This document shows positions 33,401 to 45,334 of a stretch of 64,000 nt of DNA, piece by piece; positions within the stretch are counted from its first letter, which is position 1; each line of letters opens with the position of its first letter. A program made the position numbers and the translations under genes. The notes beneath the pieces were generated by a model. The model did not search any database. It worked only from the letters and a program-made list of their open reading frames with translations, and had not been told where the DNA came from. The DNA is taken from NCBI GenBank assembly GCA_018105865.1, contig CM030849.1, forward strand, positions 8,476,087 to 8,540,086. Direction: 5' to 3'. The stretch is from Metaphire vulgaris (lineage: Eukaryota > Annelida > Clitellata > Crassiclitellata > Megascolecidae).

Positions 33401-36400
33401 AATCTCAACACTAGACATGGTCACCCCAAGATTTATGAGACTCCCCCGAGTTGTTTTTCGCCATAGTTTTCATCCTTCCCAATCCTATTGTATGGAGCCT
33501 TATTCTTGATTTTATATCTTCTTGCTGACTGCCTGTGCTTTCAATGACACCTTCAACACATCTGAATGGCCTGACTCTTTCCATGTTTTTGTCCATTCAT
33601 TGTAATATTCACGATTTTTGTATTCCCTTTCGTTGTGTTATTAAAAACATTTTATTTTTGTTTACAATTACAGTACACATGGACTACTGCCTTCTTGCAA
33701 ATGTGATGAAATAAAAGTGTTGCAGAATGCAAATGTTTAAAACCGTGCCAGTTCACCTTGTGAATAAACATCTTACAGTCCCAGTGGCGTGCAGGGAGTT
33801 GTGGGCATACGGGGCCTAATCGATAAAAACCTTCTTAAAACGTTTCTTTTATTATTATTATTATTTCTAGACAATTTCTCCAGCGCAGTAAACAAGGCTA
33901 AGGCCTACGACAAAAGCGCTTTGACATAAATTCTATCAATAAAATCTATAGGACTAGGACTATGCTACGAAAAACTATAATCGTATAAATCTCAACACTA
34001 GACATGGTCATATTTTGTTATAAATCACAATTAAAAATGCATTTAGGCTATCTACTGTAAATTAGTTAAGCACCTCGACCCTCAACGACCGCTGCCGTTA
34101 TATAGTAAACGGGCCGGGGGTACTTTTATTGTCTTCCGCCGCCTCTGACAAACTGTAAGTACTTCAGATACAACATCTGCGCAAATTATTCCATAGTGAT
34201 GAGTGTAGGCCTAGGACTATGCTACGAAAAACTATAATCGTATAAATCTCAACACTAGACATGGTCACCCCCAAGATTTATGAGACTCCCCCCGAGTTGT
34301 TTTTCGCCATAGTTTTCATCCTTCCCAATCCTATTGTATGGAGCCTTATTCTTGATTTTATATCTTCTTGCTGACTGCCTGTGCTTTCAATGACACCTTC
34401 AACACATCTGAATGGCCTGACTCTTTCCATGTTTTTGTCCATTCATTGTAATATTCACGATTTTTGTATTCCCTTTCGTTGTGTTATTAAAAACATTTTA
34501 TTTTTGTTTACAATTACAGTACACATGGACTACTGCCTTCTTGCAAATGTGATGAAATAAAAGTGTTGCAGAATGCAAATGTTTAAAACCGTGCCAGTTC
34601 ACCTTGTGAATAAACATCTTACAGTCCCAGTGGCGTGCAGGGAGTTGTGGGCATACGGGGCCTAATCGATAAAAACCTTCTTAAAACGTTTCTTTTATTA
34701 TTATTATTATTTCTAGACAATTTCTCCAGCGCAGTAAACAAGGCTAAGGCCTACGACAAAAGCGCTTTGACATAAATTCTATCAATAAAATCTATAGGAC
34801 TAGGACTATGCTACGAAAAACTATAATCGTATAAATCTCAACACTAGACATGGTCATATTTTTGTTATAAATCACAATTAAAAATGCATTTAGGCTATCT
34901 ACTGTAAGTTAGTTAAGCACCTCGACCCTCAACGACCGCTGCCGTTATATAGTAAACGGGCCGGGGTACTTTTATTGTCTTCCGCCGCCTCTGACAAACT
35001 GTAAGTACTTCAGATACAACATCTGCGCAAATTATTCCATAGTGATGAGTGTAGGCCTAGGACTATGCTACGAAAAACTATAATCGTATAAATCTCAACA
35101 CTAGACATGGTCACCCCAAGATTTATGAGACTCCCCGAGTTGTTTTTCGCCATAGTTTTCATCCTTCCCAATCCTATTGTATGGAGCCTTATTCTTGATT
35201 TTATATCTTCTTGCTGACTGCCTGTGCTTTCAATGACACCTTCAACACATCTGAATGGCCTGACTCTTTCCATGTTTTTGTCCATTCATTGTAATATTCA
35301 CGATTTTTGTATTCCCTTTCGTTGTGTTATTAAAAACATTTTATTTTTTTGTTTACAATTACAGTACACATGGACTACTGCCTTCTTGCAAATGTGATGA
35401 AATAAAAGTGTTGCAGAATGCAAATGTTTAAAACCGTGCCAGTTCACCTTGTGAATAAACATCTTACAGTCCCAGTGGCGTGCAGGGAGTTGTGGGCATA
35501 CGGGGCCTAATCGATAAAAACCTTCTTAAAACGTTTCTTTTATTATTATTATTATTTCTAGACAATTTCTCCAGCGCAGTAAACAAGGCTAAGGCCTACG
35601 ACAAAAGCGCTTTGACATAAATTCTATCAATAAAATCTATAGGACTAGGACTATGCTACGAAAAACTATAATCGTATAAATCTCAACACTAGACATGGTC
35701 ATATTTTTGTTATAAATCACAATTAAAAATGCATTTAGGCTATCTACTGTAAGTTAGTTAAGCACCTCGACCCTCAACGACCGCTGCCGTTATATAGTAA
35801 ACGGGCCGGGGTACTTTTATTGTCTTCCGCCGCCTCTGACAAACTGTAAGTACTTCAGATACAACATCTGCGCAAATTATTCCATAGTGATGAGTGTAGG
35901 CCTAGGACTATGCTACGAAAAACTATAATCGTATAAATCTCAACACTAGACATGGTCACCCCAAGATTTATGAGACTCCCCGAGTTGTTTTTCGCCATAG
36001 TTTTCATCCTTCCCAATCCTATTGTATGGAGCCTTATTCTTGATTTTATATCTTCTTGCTGACTGCCTGTGCTTTCAATGACACCTTCAACACATCTGAA
36101 TGGCCTGACTCTTTCCATGTTTTTGTCCATTCATTGTAATATTCACGATTTTTGTATTCCCTTTCGTTGTGTTATTAAAAACATTTTATTTTTTGTTTAC
36201 AATTACAGTACACATGGACTACTGCCTTCTTGCAAATGTGATGAAATAAAAGTGTTGCAGAATGCAAATGTTTAAAACCGTGCCAGTTCACCTTGTGAAT
36301 AAACATCTTACAGTCCCAGTGGCGTGCAGGGAGTTGTGGGCATACGGGGCCTAATCGATAAAAACCTTCTTAAAACGTTTCTTTTATTATTATTATTATT

Positions 36401-39216
36401 TCTAGACAATTTCTCCAGCGCAGTAAACAAGGCTAAGGCCTACGACAAAAGCGCTTTGACATAAATTCTATCAATAAAATCTATAGGACTAGGACTATGC
36501 TACGAAAAACTATAATCGTATAAATCTCAACACTAGACATGGTCATATTTTGTTATAAATCACAATTAAAAATGCATTTAGGCTATCTACTGTAAGTTAG
36601 TTAAGCACCTCGACCCTCAACGACCGCTGCCGTTATATAGTAAACGGGCCGGGGTACTTTTTATTGTCTTCCGCCGCCTCTGACAAACTGTAAGTACTTC
36701 AGATACAACATCTGCGCAAATTATTCCATAGTGATGAGTGTAGGCCTAGGACTATGCTACGAAAAACTATAATCGTATAAATCTCAACACTAGACATGGT
36801 CACCCCCAAGATTTATGAGACTCCCCCCGAGTTGTTTTTCGCCATAGTTTTCATCCTTCCCAATCCTATTGTATGGAGCCTTATTCTTGATTTTATATCT
36901 TCTTGCTGACTGCCTGTGCTTTCAATGACACCTTCAACACATCTGAATGGCCTGACTCTTTCCATGTTTTTGTCCATTCATTGTAATATTCACGATTTTT
37001 GTATTCCCTTTCGTTGTGTTATTAAAAACATTTTATTTTTGTTTACAATTACAGTACACATGGACTACTGCCTTCTTGCAAATGTGATGAAATAAAAGTG
37101 TTGCAGAATGCAAATGTTTAAAACCGTGCCAGTTCACCTTGTGAATAAACATCTTACAGTCCCAGTGGCGTGCAGGGAGTTGTGGGCATACGGGGCCTAA
37201 TCGATAAAAACCTTCTTAAAACGTTTCTTTTATTATTATTATTATTTCTAGACAATTTCTCCAGCGCAGTAAACAAGGCTAAGGCCTACGACAAAAGCGC
37301 TTTGACATAAATTCTATCAATAAAATCTATAGGACTAGGACTATGCTACGAAAAACTATAATCGTATAAATCTCAACACTAGACATGGTCATATTTTGTT
37401 ATAAATCACAATTAAAAATGCATTTAGGCTATCTACTGTAAGTTAGTTAAGCACCTCGACCCTCAACGACCGCTGCCGTTATATAGTAAACGGGCCGGGG
37501 TACTTTTTATTGTCTTCCGCCGCCTCTGACAAACTGTAAGTACTTCAGATACAACATCTGCGCAAATTATTCCATAGTGATGAGTGTAGGCCTAGGACTA
37601 TGCTACGAAAAACTATAATCGTATAAATCTCAACACTAGACATGGTCACCCCAAGATTTATGAGACTCCCCCGAGTTGTTTTTCGCCATAGTTTTCATCC
37701 TTCCCAATCCTATTGTATGGAGCCTTATTCTTGATTTTATATCTTCTTGCTGACTGCCTGTGCTTTCAATGACACCTTCAACACATCTGAATGGCCTGAC
37801 TCTTTCCATGTTTTTGTCCATTCATTGTAATATTCACGATTTTTGTATTCCCTTTCGTTGTGTTATTAAAAACATTTTATTTTTGTTTACAATTACAGTA
37901 CACATGGACTACTGCCTTCTTGCAAATGTGATGAAATAAAAGTGTTGCAGAATGCAAATGTTTAAAACCGTGCCAGTTCACCTTGTGAATAAACATCTTA
38001 CAGTCCCAGTGGCGTGCAGGGAGTTGTGGGCATACGGGGCCTAATCGATAAAAACCTTCTTAAAACGTTTCTTTTATTATTATTATTATTTCTAGACAAT
38101 TTCTCCAGCGCAGTAAACAAGGCTAAGGCCTACGACAAAAGCGCTTTGACATAAATTCTATCAATAAAATCTATAGGACTAGGACTATGCTACGAAAAAC
38201 TATAATCGTATAAATCTCAACACTAGACATGGTCATATTTTGTTATAAATCACAATTAAAAATGCATTTAGGCTATCTACTGTAAGTTAGTTAAGCACCT
38301 CGACCCTCAACGACCGCTGCCGTTATATAGTAAACGGGCCGGGGGTTTTTATTGTCTTCCGCCGCCTCTGACAAACTGTAAGTACTTCAGATACAACATC
38401 TGCGCAAATTATTCCATAGTGATGAGTGTAGGCCTAGGACTATGCTACGAAAAACTATAATCGTATAAATCTCAACACTAGACATGGTCACCCCCAAGAT
38501 TTATGAGACTCCCCCCGAGTTGTTTTTCGCCATAGTTTTCATCCTTCCCAATCCTATTGTATGGAGCCTTATTCTTGATTTTATATCTTCTTGCTGACTG
38601 CCTGTGCTTTCAATGACACCTTCAACACATCTGAATGGCCTGACTCTTTCCATGTTTTTGTCCATTCATTGTAATATTCACGATTTTTGTATTCCCTTTC
38701 GTTGTGTTATTAAAAACATTTTATTTTTGTTTACAATTACAGTACACATGGACTACTGCCTTCTTGCAAATGTGATGAAATAAAAGTGTTGCAGAATGCA
38801 AATGTTTAAAACCGTGCCAGTTCACCTTGTGAATAAACATCTTACAGTCCCAGTGGCGTGCAGGGAGTTGTGGGCATACGGGGCCTAATCGATAAAAACC
38901 TTCTTAAAACGTTTCTTTTATTATTATTATTATTTCTAGACAATTTCTCCAGCGCAGTAAACAAGGCTAAGGCCTACGACAAAAGCGCTTTGACATAAAT
39001 TCTATCAATAAAATCTATAGGACTAGGACTATGCTACGAAAAACTATAATCGTATAAATCTCAACACTAGACATGGTCATATTTTGTTATAAATCACAAT
39101 TAAAAATGCATTTAGGCTATCTACTGTAAGTTAGTTAAGCACCTCGACCCTCAACGACCGCTGCCGTTATATAGTAAACGGGCCGGGGTACTTTTTATTG
39201 TCTTCCGCCGCCTCTG
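30422..39216. repeat. hAT-derived satellite: about 10.4 tandem units of about 845 bp
   Basis: The anchor TTGTGGGCATAC(G/A)GGGCC recurs at about 30422, 31265, 32111, 32956, 33798, 34644, 35489, 36333, 37179, 38023 and 38867, with spacings of 842-846 bp. Units differ mainly by homopolymer length. Each contains the hAT right terminus CCGCCTCTG fused directly to ACAAACTGTAAGTAC, a sequence that is internal (47347) in the single-copy element 46593-48053. A 60-bp block (GACTATGCTACGAAAAACTA onward to CATGGTCA) occurs twice per unit. The last unit ends exactly at the transposon terminus (39216). Confidence 0.95.
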
Positions 39217-39816
39217 ATTTTTGTACAGCTACAAACCTGCGCTGTAGGCTATATCTAGTCACGCAGGTCAACAACTAAAATGGCCCAAAATCCGTATTTC
39301 CATGCAGGCTATTCTAATCTTTCTGCTAATTTGCAGTTGGGTGATAATTGCACTGATACCTGAACCTCGACAATGAAGACTATTAGTATTTAACCACAAA
39401 ACCTGGTTGCTTGACCTTAATCTGTAATGCATCGTCTCATTCGAACATTTTTATTTTGAAAAGTAGACCAACTGATACTATCTCCCCGCTGTTATTTGCT
39501 CAAATACATCAGATTGTGCAGCCTCTAGACTAGATGCATGTCCACAAGTCAACAGTGAAAAATTCTTAAACGAAGGTAGGTCTACAGGATCCATGTCCCT
39601 GATTGGACGCGCAGAACACATTGTAGCGCCAAAACTTTACCGAATCTCAGACCTCGTACAAAATATTCCACGGCTACAATAGATGTTTACAAACTATCTG
39701 GCGACGAATCAACAAATTGCACAAATTCTCTACTCACTAGACCTATATATAATCGTGACACAGGAGGCAGGTACCAGATGGAACCACGTGTACGCCACGA
39801 CTGATAAGGAATAACT
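39217..39816. other. Spacer after the array
   Basis: No gene was recognised; single-copy DNA in this window. Confidence 0.5.
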
Positions 39817-39817
39817 C

Positions 39818-39874
<57 letters not shown>
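39817..39874. repeat. (TA)n microsatellite
   Basis: About 28 TA units, 30 bp upstream of a TATA box. Confidence 0.95.
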
Positions 39875-39880
<6 letters not shown>

Positions 39881-39903
39881 AGTCAATCGATGACACGGCG
39901 CAC

Positions 39904-40026
39904 TATAAATAGAGATCTTCATAGCAGAAGAATCTATTGACGAAGAAGAAACTCATCGTCGTTCCGTTGTTCTGCGGTGAAGAAATCGACGAAAAGACTC
40001 GATCGTCAAAGTAAAACGTTCAATCA
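39904..40026 (+). promoter_or_regulatory. Orphan TATA promoter and possible 5' UTR exon
   Basis: TATAAATAG at 39904-39912 would start transcription near 39934. The following DNA runs to a good donor, CA|gtaaga, at 40027. The layout resembles the amidase promoter at 45305 (TATA, short leader, donor). No coding exon was recognised downstream, so the gene served, if any, is unknown. Confidence 0.35.
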
Positions 40027-40904
40027 GTAAGACGTCGTTCGCTATACATGCATGTCTAAATTCAGCACTTTTCAGAATGAATACTGTACATGATGTTTTA
40101 TATGAAAGATTATATTATAAACAATTATAAACAATATTGAATACTTTACATTGTATTTTCTTTATACAACTATAAGCGTATTTTTAAAAACAAATTATAG
40201 GCCTATGTATAAGCTCATGCAGTTGTCATCTAAATTGAAATTCTTGCAGAAAATTGTCAAAATCGAAATGAGGAGGAAATTTTCCTCTCAAATCAGAATT
40301 TAAAATTGACCTCTCTATTTTAATTTTATTTCAAAATTTACCTCTCTATTTATGCCTACACGATCATTTTAGCGTGCTGTCATTTGTATTTGTTCCATTT
40401 TCTGATTTCTCATATTCTCGCGGCATATAATAGTGTTAGAGTATGTGACAGAAAAAAATTATACAATTTCTGTAGTGCTGTTCAGATTGATTCCATTGAA
40501 GAGCTCTCGCCCAAAAAGAATTTGAAAGGAAAAGTCTTCAGGTGTTTCACAAAGTGTCGTAGCGTCATTGCTTACAAGGAGTCCAGTCCAAGACATTTAA
40601 ACATCTTTGACAAAACTCGACTTCTTTCCTAGATTGTCTGCAGAGGAGCGTAAGATGGAAATCTTTCGAGTTGAACGCTCTGACAAACGTAGCAAAACAA
40701 TTAACAGCAAATTATAATTTTGCAGTCAACTTTACAAGTTAATTAATGGTCCTTGTGCTTTGCAGTTTAAGTACAAATTTCCTAGTTAATTCTTAGAAAA
40801 ATTCACACTTGCCTTACGTCTTAAACAATTGTTTGAAATGAAGTGCTAGAGAAACCTCTTAGGAATCAGATGGTTTGGCAAATTCAACAACAAAAAGATA
40901 AAGT
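40027..40904. other. Region with a short unassigned ORF
   Basis: An 82-codon open frame at 40384-40632 (SPKKNLKGKVFRCFTKC inside) begins at TTG rather than ATG. An acceptor-like site (attttag) precedes it at about 40371. There is no recognised family and no copy to compare; coding status is doubtful. Confidence 0.25.
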
Positions 40905-41165
40905 AAAGAATGAGCATAAGGAAAGACATCATCCAGACAGTCATTGAACGGAAACTCCGAGTGTTTGACCATATCTGCAGAATGAGTGACGCAAGACTGA
41001 TAAAAGGATCATGCTCGGAGTAATGGAAGGCGAAAACACCAGAGGAAGACCACAAGAAGAAAGGATAGGCAATACTAAAGAATGTTGCAACATGGATACA
41101 TATGACGCTGACAGACTTACAGAGCCACACACGACAGAGATGAATAGAGGAGAGAAGAACTCAAA
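40905..41165 (+). mobile_element. RTE/L1-type LINE C-terminal remnant
   Basis: The plus strand reads IERKLRVFDHICRM, then in a shifted frame MLGVMEGENTRGRP and CNMDTYDADRL. This is the familiar R.LRWFGHI.RM…G.R.RGRP ending of endonuclease-reverse transcriptases. A frameshift lies near 41010. Confidence 0.75.
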
Positions 41166-41465
41166 TTGCAATAATGTTTTTTCCATTTACTACTGCTTTC
41201 TCCTGAATGGTCCTGACCAAGGACTTCTAAATGGTAGGGTTCCTTGTCCTGACCCGTGTTTGCCCGCGCATTTATATGTGTAACCCAATTCTTGACTTTA
41301 GTTATAGACGCACGATACTCAATACAAATTGGAACTATGTCCAACGAAGAACTAATCCTTTATTAATCGATTTGCTTCTTAGTTTCACGATTTACGGTTA
41401 AAGTTAAGTCTAAGCAATGAACAAAAACGGTGTCCAAATAACTGGTCTAAAGCTGGTCTAAGATC

Positions 41466-41785
41466 CCGTGGCGTGCAGAGATTGGTGAGCGCCAGGACAA
41501 AGTCGATAACAAATGTTTGGCGAACAAAAGTCAATTTTGGCTCCTCTCCATCTGGTCGGCGCCCGAGGCCACTACCCCACCGGCCCCTCTCAGGGTCATT
41601 TCTAGGATTATCAATTTGGGGTGTGTCGGTAAATTCTGGGGTCTCCTACCAAAAAAGTCTGACAGGCAAAAAAGTCACCCCATAGCTTAGATTTGGGATG
41701 CTGGGGGTGTCGGTCTCAAATTTGGAGGGTTGTTGGAGGGGTGTTAGGGGTGTAAAACTAATCCTGTTCCCTCTGCACGCTATTG
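41466..41785. mobile_element. hAT MITE, TSD CTAAGATC
   Basis: The ends CCGTGGCGTGCAGAG… and …CTCTGCACGCTATTG are inverted and flanked by CTAAGATC at 41458-41465 and 41786-41793. A related terminus, CAGTGGCGTGCAGGGA, lies inside every unit of the 845-bp array. Confidence 0.92.
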
Positions 41786-41827
41786 CTAAGATCAGATTAA
41801 AGCACAGTTGATTGCACAGACGTTTGT

Positions 41828-42373
41828 TTACTTACAGATAATAACTTTCAGAAGAGAGTTGTAGATCCACAGGAGAGCCACTAAGGCGTACAGACCAGAG
41901 GCCAACATCAGCCCGTCGTAATACAAAGCGGTTGCATGGTCGGCGATGAAAAACCAGCCGCTGGTGAGAAGGCTCTGCTTGAAGGCATCCAGTACAGGTC
42001 CATTGTAGACATTGTAGATGAAATGTACGAGCCAGCTGCAGAAGAGACTTTTGCCGACGCTTGAAACGGACATTTCTTGTTGTGTCGCTGCGCTCAGAAA
42101 TAGTCCAAACGCAGTCGGAATGATAGCCACGATGAATGCGACGATCATGACGATGACAGCGAAGGACTGGTAGTAGTAGTATCTACGGGCCGACAGAATC
42201 CGATTGGCCTGTTCAATGTTGTCGACAACCATGACGATCAATCCAACGGTTGACAACACGTAGGACAGATCAGCGAATGTCGATGGATCCTTCTTGCGGA
42301 GCACCAGAGAACTGACCGCCAGTGCCAACCAGATCAAGGCGCCGTAGAATTCGACGGTGCTGAGATTTGGCAT
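41828..42373 (-). CDS. Multi-pass membrane protein, unknown family
   Basis: An uninterrupted 181-codon frame starts at ATG (42373). Hydrophobic stretches lie at about residues 9-26, 33-53, 65-97, 108-122 and 147-175, so four to five membrane spans are likely, with short loops. Charged residues cluster between spans (RKKD near 26-29). Codon use looks ordinary and there are no frame breaks, unlike the surrounding debris. The frame ends VIICK then TAA, but the last codons overlap a strong donor (ATCT|gtaagt, minus strand), so this may be an internal or first exon that continues downstream instead of ending here. I do not recognise the family and see no neighbour that hints at function. Confidence 0.6.
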   Translation of the reverse strand: MPNLSTVEFYGALIWLALAVSSLVLRKKDPSTFADLSYVLSTVGLIVMVVDNIEQANRILSARRYYYYQSFAVIVMIVAFIVAIIPTAFGLFLSAATQQEMSVSSVGKSLFCSWLVHFIYNVYNGPVLDAFKQSLLTSGWFFIADHATALYYDGLMLASGLYALVALLWIYNSLLKVIICK

Positions 42374-42689
42374 TGCCAGTGTATCAGAAATCTGGTCAAG
42401 TTCGAAAACAATTTAAAATTTAATATGCAATTAATCAGGTAACTAACTACCGACTTATGTTCAGCTAAAACACTCGGTTGATCAAATTCTTGCTTGCGTC
42501 AACTGATGAGTTAAATTATCTATTTTGACTTCGTCACACTAATAGACTGATTATACAGTAGTTGTGACGTGTAATTTTTGTGACGTGTAATTTATTTATT
42601 ATGCTCACGCATTCCATTGTAGATGAGTTACCACACTAATCTTGCATTTAATAATTATAATAATAGTATATGTATATGTATATGTATAT
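42374..42689. other. Upstream region of the membrane-protein ORF
   Basis: AT-rich; no clear TATA box was seen on the minus strand. GTTGTGACGTGTAATTT is partly repeated at about 42561-42590. Confidence 0.4.
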
Positions 42690-42693
42690 GTAT

Positions 42694-42759
<66 letters not shown>

Positions 42760-43194
42760 ATATTATTATTATTATTAGTAGTAGTAATAATATTATTATT
42801 ATTAGTAGTAGTAGTAATAATAATAATAATAATAGTAGTGGTAATAGTAGTAGTAGTAGTTGTAGTAGTAGTAGTAGTAGTAGCTGTGGTAGTAGTAGTA
42901 GTAGTAGTGCAGTAGTAGTAATATAGTTAGCAGCAGCAGTAGCAGTGGTAGTGGTGGTGGTAACAGCAGCAGCAGCAGCAGTGGTGGTGGTGGTGGTGGC
43001 CAGCAGTGGTGGTGGGCCTGGTGGTGGTGGTGGTGGCAGTGGTGGCAGTGGTGGGTGGTGGTGGTGGTGGTGCTGTGGTGGTGGCAGCAGTGGCAGTGGT
43101 GGTGGTGGTGGTGGTGGTGGTGGTGGTGGTGGTGGCAGCAGTGGCAGCAGCAGCAGCAGTGGCAGCAGTGCAGCAGTGGTGGCAGCAGTGGTGG

Positions 43195-43239
<45 letters not shown>

Positions 43240-43258
43240 CAGTAGTAGTAGTAGCAGC

Positions 43259-43334
<76 letters not shown>
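42690..43334. repeat. Compound trinucleotide tract (GTA/ATT/GGT/GCA)n
   Basis: About 640 bp of interleaved trinucleotide runs: GTA, then ATT and AAT, then GGT and GCA, then GTA again. All long Ser, Val, Leu, Cys or Gln ORFs across it are repeat artefacts. Confidence 0.98.
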
Positions 43335-43554
43335 TGGCGAATTCAGAAATAGCCATAGAAATACAGTAGCTAGCAATCAATAATAGCTTTGCCTGAGGTC
43401 CAATAGACATAATACATCCATAAGAATTGCCAGTGTAGTGTAGAAACTAGAAAGGCTAAGGGGTTGGCATTCAGTAGAGGGCGCCAGACGTCAAAATAGA
43501 AGAACGGAATTGAGCTTAGTGAGATAGCACACCTCTTTTGCACACCTCTGCAGA

Positions 43555-43629
43555 TGGTTACATCAGTGGTTTTCACACAGGCTTACTTAGCCTCCTAAAC
43601 CACTTAAAATCACATTATTATTATTATTT
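43555..43629 (+). mobile_element. 5'-truncated LINE 3' tail
   Basis: This is the reverse complement of the LINE tail at 12090-12155 and 60750-60815, including CAGATGGTTACATCAGTGG, ending in ATT repeats. It is the same family as 29573-29657. Confidence 0.78.
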
Positions 43630-43719
43630 TAGGTCGCAGAAATCCTTTAAATAGCGGCCCTTGCAATGGTTCCAGGCCGATAGCTGAGGGCAGCGTTTGT
43701 GTGGAAAGGAAGGTGCTTA

Positions 43720-43975
43720 TGGTATCCTTACATGGATAGGGCACCTGAGCACCCTAAGGAGAGCAGCTTAGGTGGAAGGCACCCGGGGTTAAGGAAAGCA
43801 CCCGGATAGGGAGAGCAGTGAGCACTTTAGGTGGAAGGCACCCGGAGATAGGGAAGGCACCCTGAGGAAGGAGCACCCTGAAGTCGGAGCACCCTGAGGT
43901 CGGAGCACCCTGGGGTTAAGAGCACCATTGGTAGAAGCACCATAGGTGCGGTGCGATAGGTGCGGTGCGCCTGAA
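43720..43975. repeat. GC-rich degenerate minisatellite
   Basis: Irregular units built around GGAAGGCACCCGG and GGAGCACCCTGAGG. A further block of GGTGCGGTGCG-type units continues near 44305-44370. Confidence 0.75.
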
Positions 43976-44296
43976 AATGCAGGACTGGAAAATGACGGAC
44001 CAAATTTTAAAATGATCGACAGCAAACAAGAAAACCAAATGAGCAGTCGCTCAGTAGCCGCCGTAAACAATTTTCTTCATGACGGTTGGATTGATAACTC
44101 ACGTTTGATTGTCAACGGTTACGCGGTTTGATGCCGGCAACTACACTCGAATGCAATTTTTAAACGCTGTAATCCATAGCGTTTGAGCACACACAGAGGC
44201 TCTAGATTTGGTCCATCATTTTCCAGTCCTGCATTTTCTAGTGGTTGCTTTTTATAGTCCGTCATTTTCCAGTCCTGCATTTTCAGCGATCCCGGC
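43970..44296. mobile_element. Element with GAAAATGCAGGACTGG inverted ends
   Basis: GAAAATGCAGGACTGGAAAA at 43973 is inverted near 44221-44237 and again near 44265-44285. It is the small member of the family at 22810-23825. Confidence 0.65.
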
Positions 44297-44654
44297 TTGA
44301 GGTATAGGTGCGAGAGGTGCGGTGTGGTAGGAGCGGTGCGGTGCTTGAGGTATAGGTGCGGTGTGGAGAGTCAGGTGCACCCTGGAAATCCCTGGTCATC
44401 ATAACCTAGTTTACCCTATACTGCTACTAGTTCTTTTTGTCTTTTGCCTTTGCCTTTGTTCTGTCTGCACCGTTTTTACCGGTTACCGGTTTAGATTCGG
44501 ACCAACGCTTATGTTGTCAACCGGTTCGATCGCCTCTTTGGCGAACTGGAATGGAAACCAGCAAATTAGATGTAACCTCCATCAGGGGGCAGCGAACCAG
44601 ATAAATTTTGTCTTGCAAGAATTTAAGCGCTTATTCTGTTTTGTAGCATCCATT

Positions 44655-44657
44655 TTC

Positions 44658-44706
<49 letters not shown>

Positions 44707-44768
44707 CAACATAGCTATAACATTGATCGAATGGTCGAAAGTAAATATGCCCTCGCTCCTTAGGCATC

Positions 44769-44827
<59 letters not shown>

Positions 44828-44870
44828 CACATTTATAATATTGATCAAATAGTCGAAGGCAAATACGCCG
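44655..44870. repeat. (TA)n plus about 45-bp unit, repeated twice
   Basis: Two TA runs (44660-44707, 44774-44824) are each followed by a similar block: TTGATCGAATGGTCGAAAG and TTGATCAAATAGTCGAAGG. Either a tandem duplication or two tails of one retroposon. Confidence 0.75.
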
Positions 44871-45304
44871 TGCTCTCAAAATATACTGTATGTACGCATG
44901 AACTGCTATGCTGGTTTTCAACTGATACTGAAAGATTTAACGCGGAAAGCTACAGTATTGCACGTTAAGTCTCCACATTGTACGCCAAAGCTGAACAATG
45001 AACATATCTAATCGGTGATAGTTCTAGACCCACATTGTAGTTTGAAAATAGCCTACTAATGTCGCAAGGGACTTTATAAGTTAAATACAAGCTGGTGCAT
45101 TGTGTAAACTGATAATCAATCAAAGATAAGGCATCTGCGTAATGTCCATTGTGAAATATCTAATCACTAACAGTAACGTAGGCCTACTTAAAATAGCTCT
45201 GATTAAGAGGAAGTAGGAGATTTACGCTGCAATAATTATTTGGGCTAATGCTGAGCTATTGTACAGGAAATTTAAGCATTCAAAATACCCTCAGAATCTC
45301 ACGG

Positions 45305-45313
45305 TATATAAAA
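45305..45313 (+). promoter_or_regulatory. TATA box of amidase gene (copy 2)
   Basis: TATATAAAA lies 30 bp before a presumed start site near 45335. A short non-coding leader runs to the donor CATCAA|gtaaga at 45390. The coding exon follows after a 773-bp intron. Confidence 0.6.
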
Positions 45314-45334
45314 GTGTCGGCCAGACACTTTTAG

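Noticed and set aside
30878..37821. A conserved 61-91 codon ORF on the minus strand in every satellite unit
   Set aside because: Units are nearly identical DNA, so ORF conservation carries no information. Several units shift its end through homopolymer changes, and the same sequence in the single-copy element lies next to a splice donor on the other strand.
30422..39216. Regular array considered as CRISPR
   Set aside because: The 845-bp period has no short repeat/unique spacer structure, the units are identical throughout, and the genome is eukaryotic.
40384..40632. 82-codon ORF as a gene of the orphan promoter
   Set aside because: It starts at TTG, has no recognised domain and no second copy for comparison; kept only as a note.
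42642..43410. ORFs rich in Ser, Val, Leu, Cys, Gln up to 202 codons
   Set aside because: All lie across a compound trinucleotide repeat; no unique coding sequence supports them.
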